Shown: piece by piece, positions 14,238-18,293 of the stretch
Layout: each line of letters opens with the position of its first letter
How positions within the stretch are numbered: the stretch's first letter is position 1
From: CAIUKV01 sp041659105
Lineage (GTDB): Bacteria; Actinomycetota; Acidimicrobiia; IMCC26256; PALSA-555
Direction: 5' to 3'
Assembly (NCBI GenBank): GCA_041659105.1
Contig: JBAZYX010000085.1
Coordinates: 1-18,293, forward strand
Length of the DNA: 18,293 nt
Program-made: the position numbers and the translations under genes
The notes under the pieces: model-generated
The model's input: the letters and a program-made list of their open reading frames with translations, nothing else
Database searches by the model: none
Told to the model about the DNA's origin: nothing

Positions 14238-14465
14238 TCAGACCCGGGAGCGCCGCCCGATGCGGCCGGAGAGCCGCCACGGGCCGCGCTGGAGGCCCGA
14301 GCGCCGGGCACCGAGGCGGGCGCCGCGCACCCACTCGTGGAGGGCGTCGTCGGCACCGCCGCCAGCCCCCGGCGCGCCCGAGAGCGACGCGACCGCGGCG
14401 AGGATCGCGGCCACCTCCTCGTCGGTGGCTCCGGGGCTGACCACCCGCAACACAGGCCGCGTCAT
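14238..14465 (-). CDS. Acyl-CoA carboxylase epsilon subunit
   Basis: A 75-aa protein. The N terminus RPVLRVVSPGATDEEVAAILAAVASLSG matches the short beta strand plus helix typical of actinobacterial carboxylase epsilon subunits (LRVVRGxPTPEELAAL-type). The tail is Arg-rich (WVRGARLGARRSGLQRGPWRLSGR) and includes the W-R-x-SG ending common in the family. These subunits stabilise and activate the alpha/beta carboxylase complex. It follows the beta-subunit gene by 10 nt; GGGGAT 6 nt upstream of ATG 14465 can serve as ribosome-binding site. The gene is small but its position makes the call strong. Confidence 0.85.
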   Translation of the reverse strand: MTRPVLRVVSPGATDEEVAAILAAVASLSGAPGAGGGADDALHEWVRGARLGARRSGLQRGPWRLSGRIGRRSRV

Positions 14466-14475
14466 CGCCGATCCC

Positions 14476-16053
<1,578 letters not shown>

Positions 16054-16060
16054 GCCGGGC

Positions 16061-16066
16061 AGCGTA
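16061..16066 (-). promoter_or_regulatory. -10-like hexamer TACGCT before pccB
   Basis: On the minus strand TACGCT is separated by seven bases from the GTG start of pccB, with no ribosome-binding site between. This fits a leaderless start for the carboxylase operon, placed just after the CAP-domain gene stop at 16106. No clear -35 was found. Confidence 0.4.
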
Positions 16067-16105
16067 CCGGGACCGGGCCGGGCTCGGCCCGTCCCGCTCA
16101 GCCGC

Positions 16106-16576
16106 CTACGGCGACCGGAACTGGACGACCAGCATCTCCACCGCGCCGTTGCAGGTCACCCCGATGCCGATCCGCTCGTACGCCGGATTGACGATGTTCG
16201 TGTAGTGGCCCGGGCTGTTGAGCCACATGTTCCACGGCACGTTCGCGTTGTCCGGGCACCCGGACACGCAGGCGATGTTCTCCGCGGCCGAGAACCCGGC
16301 GTAGGAAGCCCCGATGTTGCTGTGCTGCAGCGCGCCGCAGTCGTTCCCGGGCTTGGCGAGCCCGTCGGCCCAGGCTTGCGCCCGTGCGCTCATCGAGTCG
16401 TCGAGCACCAGCTCGGGCAGATGCCGAGCGGCCCGGAGCACGAAGTGCTTCGCGTAGACGTCGTTCTCCACCACCGAGAGCGACGGCGACGGCGGCGGCG
16501 CGCACGCCGCGACGAGGAACAGGGCGACCAACAACCCGAAGAGCGGCAGCAGTCGACGGGTCCGGCGGTTGCGCAT
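16106..16576 (-). CDS. CAP/SCP-domain lipoprotein
   Basis: A 156-aa secreted protein. A short basic N terminus (MRNRRTRR) and hydrophobic core (LLPLFGLLVALFL) lead to the lipobox VAAC with Cys25, so it is probably lipidated and anchored on the outer face of the membrane. The mature part is a CAP (SCP/PR1) domain: MSARAQAWADGLA, LQHSNIG, AAENIACVSG, WLNSPGHYTNIVNPAYERIGIGVTC. The conserved His/Glu set (LQHS, AENI, PGH) is present; four cysteines could form disulfides. Molecular role of bacterial CAP proteins is mostly unknown. AGGGGAG 6 nt upstream fixes ATG 16576 as start. It does not belong obviously to the flanking CoA genes. Confidence 0.92.
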   Translation of the reverse strand: MRNRRTRRLLPLFGLLVALFLVAACAPPPSPSLSVVENDVYAKHFVLRAARHLPELVLDDSMSARAQAWADGLAKPGNDCGALQHSNIGASYAGFSAAENIACVSGCPDNANVPWNMWLNSPGHYTNIVNPAYERIGIGVTCNGAVEMLVVQFRSP

Positions 16577-16698
16577 GCGGTCTCCCCTGGGCGCGAACGG
16601 TCGACACGGTCGAGCCGACTCGACGAACACGCCGCGACGCCCCGAAGGGTTTGGCGGCGCCCCGACGGATCGACAGCGTCAGCGTAGGACGGGCGCGG
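16577..16698. other. Intergenic region with inverted repeats upstream of the CAP lipoprotein gene
   Basis: This 122-nt gap follows the epimerase stop and precedes the CAP gene. GTCGAG-CCGA-CTCGAC (16609-16624) is a perfect 6-bp inverted repeat. CGCCGC (16630-16635) and GCGGCG (16654-16659) form a second one around CCCCGAAGGG. TACGCT-like sequence near 16679-16684 (minus strand) could be a -10. Either repeat may be an operator or act as a terminator for the ccr-epimerase transcript, but there is no T-run. Confidence 0.3.
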
Positions 16699-17112
16699 TC
16701 AGTTCTCCTGGACCAGCTCGATGAGCGTCCCGAATGCGGTCTTCGGGTGCACGAAGGCCACCGTGGTGCCCCGGCTGCCGGGGCGGGGGGCCTCGTCGAT
16801 CACCTTGTGGCCCTGGGCCTTCACCCGGTCGAGCGCGGCCGCGCAGTCGTCGACCCGGTACCCGATGTGGTGGATGCCCTCGCCCCGCTTCTCCATCCAC
16901 TTCGCCACCGGCGAGTCGTCGCGGGTGGGCGTGAGGAGCTGCACGTACGAGTCGGCGACGCGCAGCAGCGCCTCCTCCACCCCGTCGCGCTCCACGACCT
17001 CGCGGTGCTCGACGGCGACGCCGTAGGTGGCGCGGTAGTACTCGACGGCGGCATCGAGGTCGGCGACGGCGATCGCCACGTGGTCGATCTCGGTCAGGAC
17101 GGAATCGCTCAT
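16699..17112 (-). CDS. mce: Methylmalonyl-CoA / ethylmalonyl-CoA epimerase
   Basis: A 137-aa vicinal-oxygen-chelate protein that interconverts the 2R and 2S forms of methylmalonyl-CoA (and in ethylmalonyl-CoA pathway organisms ethylmalonyl-CoA). Likely metal ligands are His11 (EIDHVAIAV), Gln58 (SYVQLLTP), His81 or His82 (GIHHIGYRV) and Glu132 (LIELVQ), matching the H/Q/H/E set of known epimerases. Length is typical. AGGAG 6 nt before ATG 17112 is a strong ribosome site. It is 16 nt downstream of ccr and surely co-transcribed. The pairing makes sense because Ccr makes the 2S epimer while Ecm uses 2R. Confidence 0.94.
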   Translation of the reverse strand: MSDSVLTEIDHVAIAVADLDAAVEYYRATYGVAVEHREVVERDGVEEALLRVADSYVQLLTPTRDDSPVAKWMEKRGEGIHHIGYRVDDCAAALDRVKAQGHKVIDEAPRPGSRGTTVAFVHPKTAFGTLIELVQEN

Positions 17113-17128
17113 CGGGTTCTCCTGATCG

Positions 17129-18293
17129 CTACTGGTGGCGGCGGAACATGGTGATCTGCGGGAGCAGGCGCGCGCGCATCTCGGGATCGGTGACCCCGAG
17201 GCCCTCCTCGGGCGCGAGCACGAGCACCCCGAGCTTGCCCTCGTGCTGGTTCTTGTGCACCTGGTACGCGGCCTCGGCCGTCTGCTCGAACGGGAACACC
17301 GCGCTCAGCGTGGGGTGGATCTTCCCCTCGCAGACCAGGCGGTTGGCCTCCCACGCCTCGCGGTAGTTCGCGAAGTGGCAGCCCTTCAGCTGCTTCTGGT
17401 TCATCCAGAGGTAGCGGTTGTCGTACTCGATCAAGAAGCCGCTCGTGGCCGCGCAGGTCATGATCTGCCCGCCGCGCGCGCACACGAACACCGACGCGCC
17501 CATCGTGGACCGGCCGGGGTGCTCGAACACGATCTCGGGGTCCACCCCGACGAGCTCGCGGATCTTCTTGCCCAGGCGGCGCCACTCGGCCGGGTCCTGG
17601 GTGTGCTCGTCGGACCAGAACTCGTAGCCCTCGGCCTTGCGGTCGATGACGTGCTCGACGCCCATCTCGTGGAGCAGCGCGGCCCGCTCGGGCGACGACA
17701 CCACGCCGATCGGCGTGCCGCCGCCGTTGAGCACGTACTGGCACGCGTACGCGCCGATGCCGCCGCTCGCCCCCCAGATGAGGACGGTCTGGCCCTGGGT
17801 CATCTGCGCGCCGTTCGGGCTCACCAGCATCCGGTAGCTGGTGGAGTTGGTGAGCGCGTTGACCGCCGCCTCCTCCCAGGTGAGGTGGGCCGGCTTCGGC
17901 ATGAGCTGGTTCGCCTTCACGACCGCGATCTCGCCGAGACCGCCGTAGTTCGTCTCGTAGCCCCAGATCCGCTGGTTGGCCGCGAGCATGGAGTCGTCGT
18001 GCGCCGTGGGGTCCTGGTCGTCGACGTGGTTGCAGTGCACGGTCACCGCGTCGCCCGGGCCCCAGCTGCGCACCGCGCTGCCCACCCGCAGCACCACGCC
18101 GGCGGCGTCACTGCCCACGACGTGGAACGGCTGGTCATGGCGCGCGCCCCACACGCTCTCGCGGCCGAGACGCTTCAGGAACCCGAAGGTCGACATCGGC
18201 TCGAAGATCGAGGTCCACACGGTGTTGAAGTTGATCGACGACGCCATCACCGCGACGTACGCCTCGTCGGGCGCCAGCTCCGGCAGCGGTACG
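17129..18293 (-). CDS. ccr: Crotonyl-CoA carboxylase/reductase (5' end outside window)
   Basis: Reductively carboxylates crotonyl-CoA with NADPH and CO2 to (2S)-ethylmalonyl-CoA. The frame is open to the window edge (VPLPELAPDEAYVAVMASSINFNTVW), so roughly 40-60 N-terminal residues are missing. The medium-chain reductase fold shows VLIWGASGGIGAYACQYVLNGGGTPIGVVSS (NADP site). Ccr-specific segments are SSINFNTVWTSIFEP, WGYETNYGGLGE, IVFEHPGRSTMGASVFV, GCHFANYREAWEAN and HEGKLGVLVLAP. The Asn, Glu (in YET) and His (in CHFAN) that hold CO2 in studied Ccr enzymes appear present, judged from memory. Alternatives such as a plain acryloyl-CoA reductase are less likely because of these segments. It is followed by the epimerase gene and is transcribed in the same operon. 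Confidence 0.93.
   Translation of the reverse strand, partial: VPLPELAPDEAYVAVMASSINFNTVWTSIFEPMSTFGFLKRLGRESVWGARHDQPFHVVGSDAAGVVLRVGSAVRSWGPGDAVTVHCNHVDDQDPTAHDDSMLAANQRIWGYETNYGGLGEIAVVKANQLMPKPAHLTWEEAAVNALTNSTSYRMLVSPNGAQMTQGQTVLIWGASGGIGAYACQYVLNGGGTPIGVVSSPERAALLHEMGVEHVIDRKAEGYEFWSDEHTQDPAEWRRLGKKIRELVGVDPEIVFEHPGRSTMGASVFVCARGGQIMTCAATSGFLIEYDNRYLWMNQKQLKGCHFANYREAWEANRLVCEGKIHPTLSAVFPFEQTAEAAYQVHKNQHEGKLGVLVLAPEEGLGVTDPEMRARLLPQITMFRRHQ

Overview
This 18.3 kb window comes from a very high-GC bacterial chromosome, most likely an actinobacterium. Third codon positions are almost all G or C, GTG starts are frequent, and several genes have a -10-like hexamer 6-9 nt before the start codon, as in leaderless transcripts. 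The gene set (acyl-CoA carboxylase beta with a small epsilon subunit, MeaA-type mutase, FadB2-like dehydrogenase) also fits Actinobacteria. An Acidimicrobiia-type lineage is a guess. No rRNA, tRNA, CRISPR array, insertion sequence or phage gene was seen.

Layout. Bases 1-92 hold the 3' end of an unidentified + strand gene. Bases 112-3429 are a minus-strand operon lysC - asd - a thioredoxin-fold protein. That last gene carries an in-frame TGA at 739-741 exactly where the TlpA-like active-site Cys belongs (W-TGA-G-C). The TGA is followed by a 6-bp stem with a GGUCU loop resembling a bacterial SECIS element. I therefore annotate one 344-aa selenoprotein (Sec136) instead of two broken ORFs. Next come a membrane-anchored cyclophilin (+), a divergent MarR regulator / CLC channel pair sharing a near-perfect palindrome, an NTF2/SnoaL-like gene with a probable frameshift, and a minus-strand methyltransferase / S51-like pair.

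Bases 8096-11727 (+) hold a 3-hydroxybutyryl-CoA dehydrogenase, a B12-dependent mutase of the ethylmalonyl-CoA mutase type, and a translationally coupled degenerate GGDEF protein closed by a hairpin terminator. Bases 11746-11913 contain a cluster of DnaA-box-like TGTGGA/GTGGAAAA words between convergent genes. The rest runs on the minus strand: crotonyl-CoA carboxylase/reductase (5' end outside the window) - methylmalonyl/ethylmalonyl-CoA epimerase; a CAP-domain lipoprotein; and an operon of acyl-CoA carboxylase beta, epsilon, a metallophosphoesterase and a family III CoA-transferase.

Working together, Hbd, Ccr, epimerase, Ecm and the carboxylase supply much of an ethylmalonyl-CoA route for assimilating acetyl-CoA and handling propionyl/methylmalonyl-CoA. 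Methylsuccinyl-CoA dehydrogenase, mesaconyl-CoA hydratase and malyl-CoA lyase are not in the window. The strongest candidate for something new is the Sec-containing TlpA-like protein with its N-terminal CxxxxC and C-terminal helical domains.
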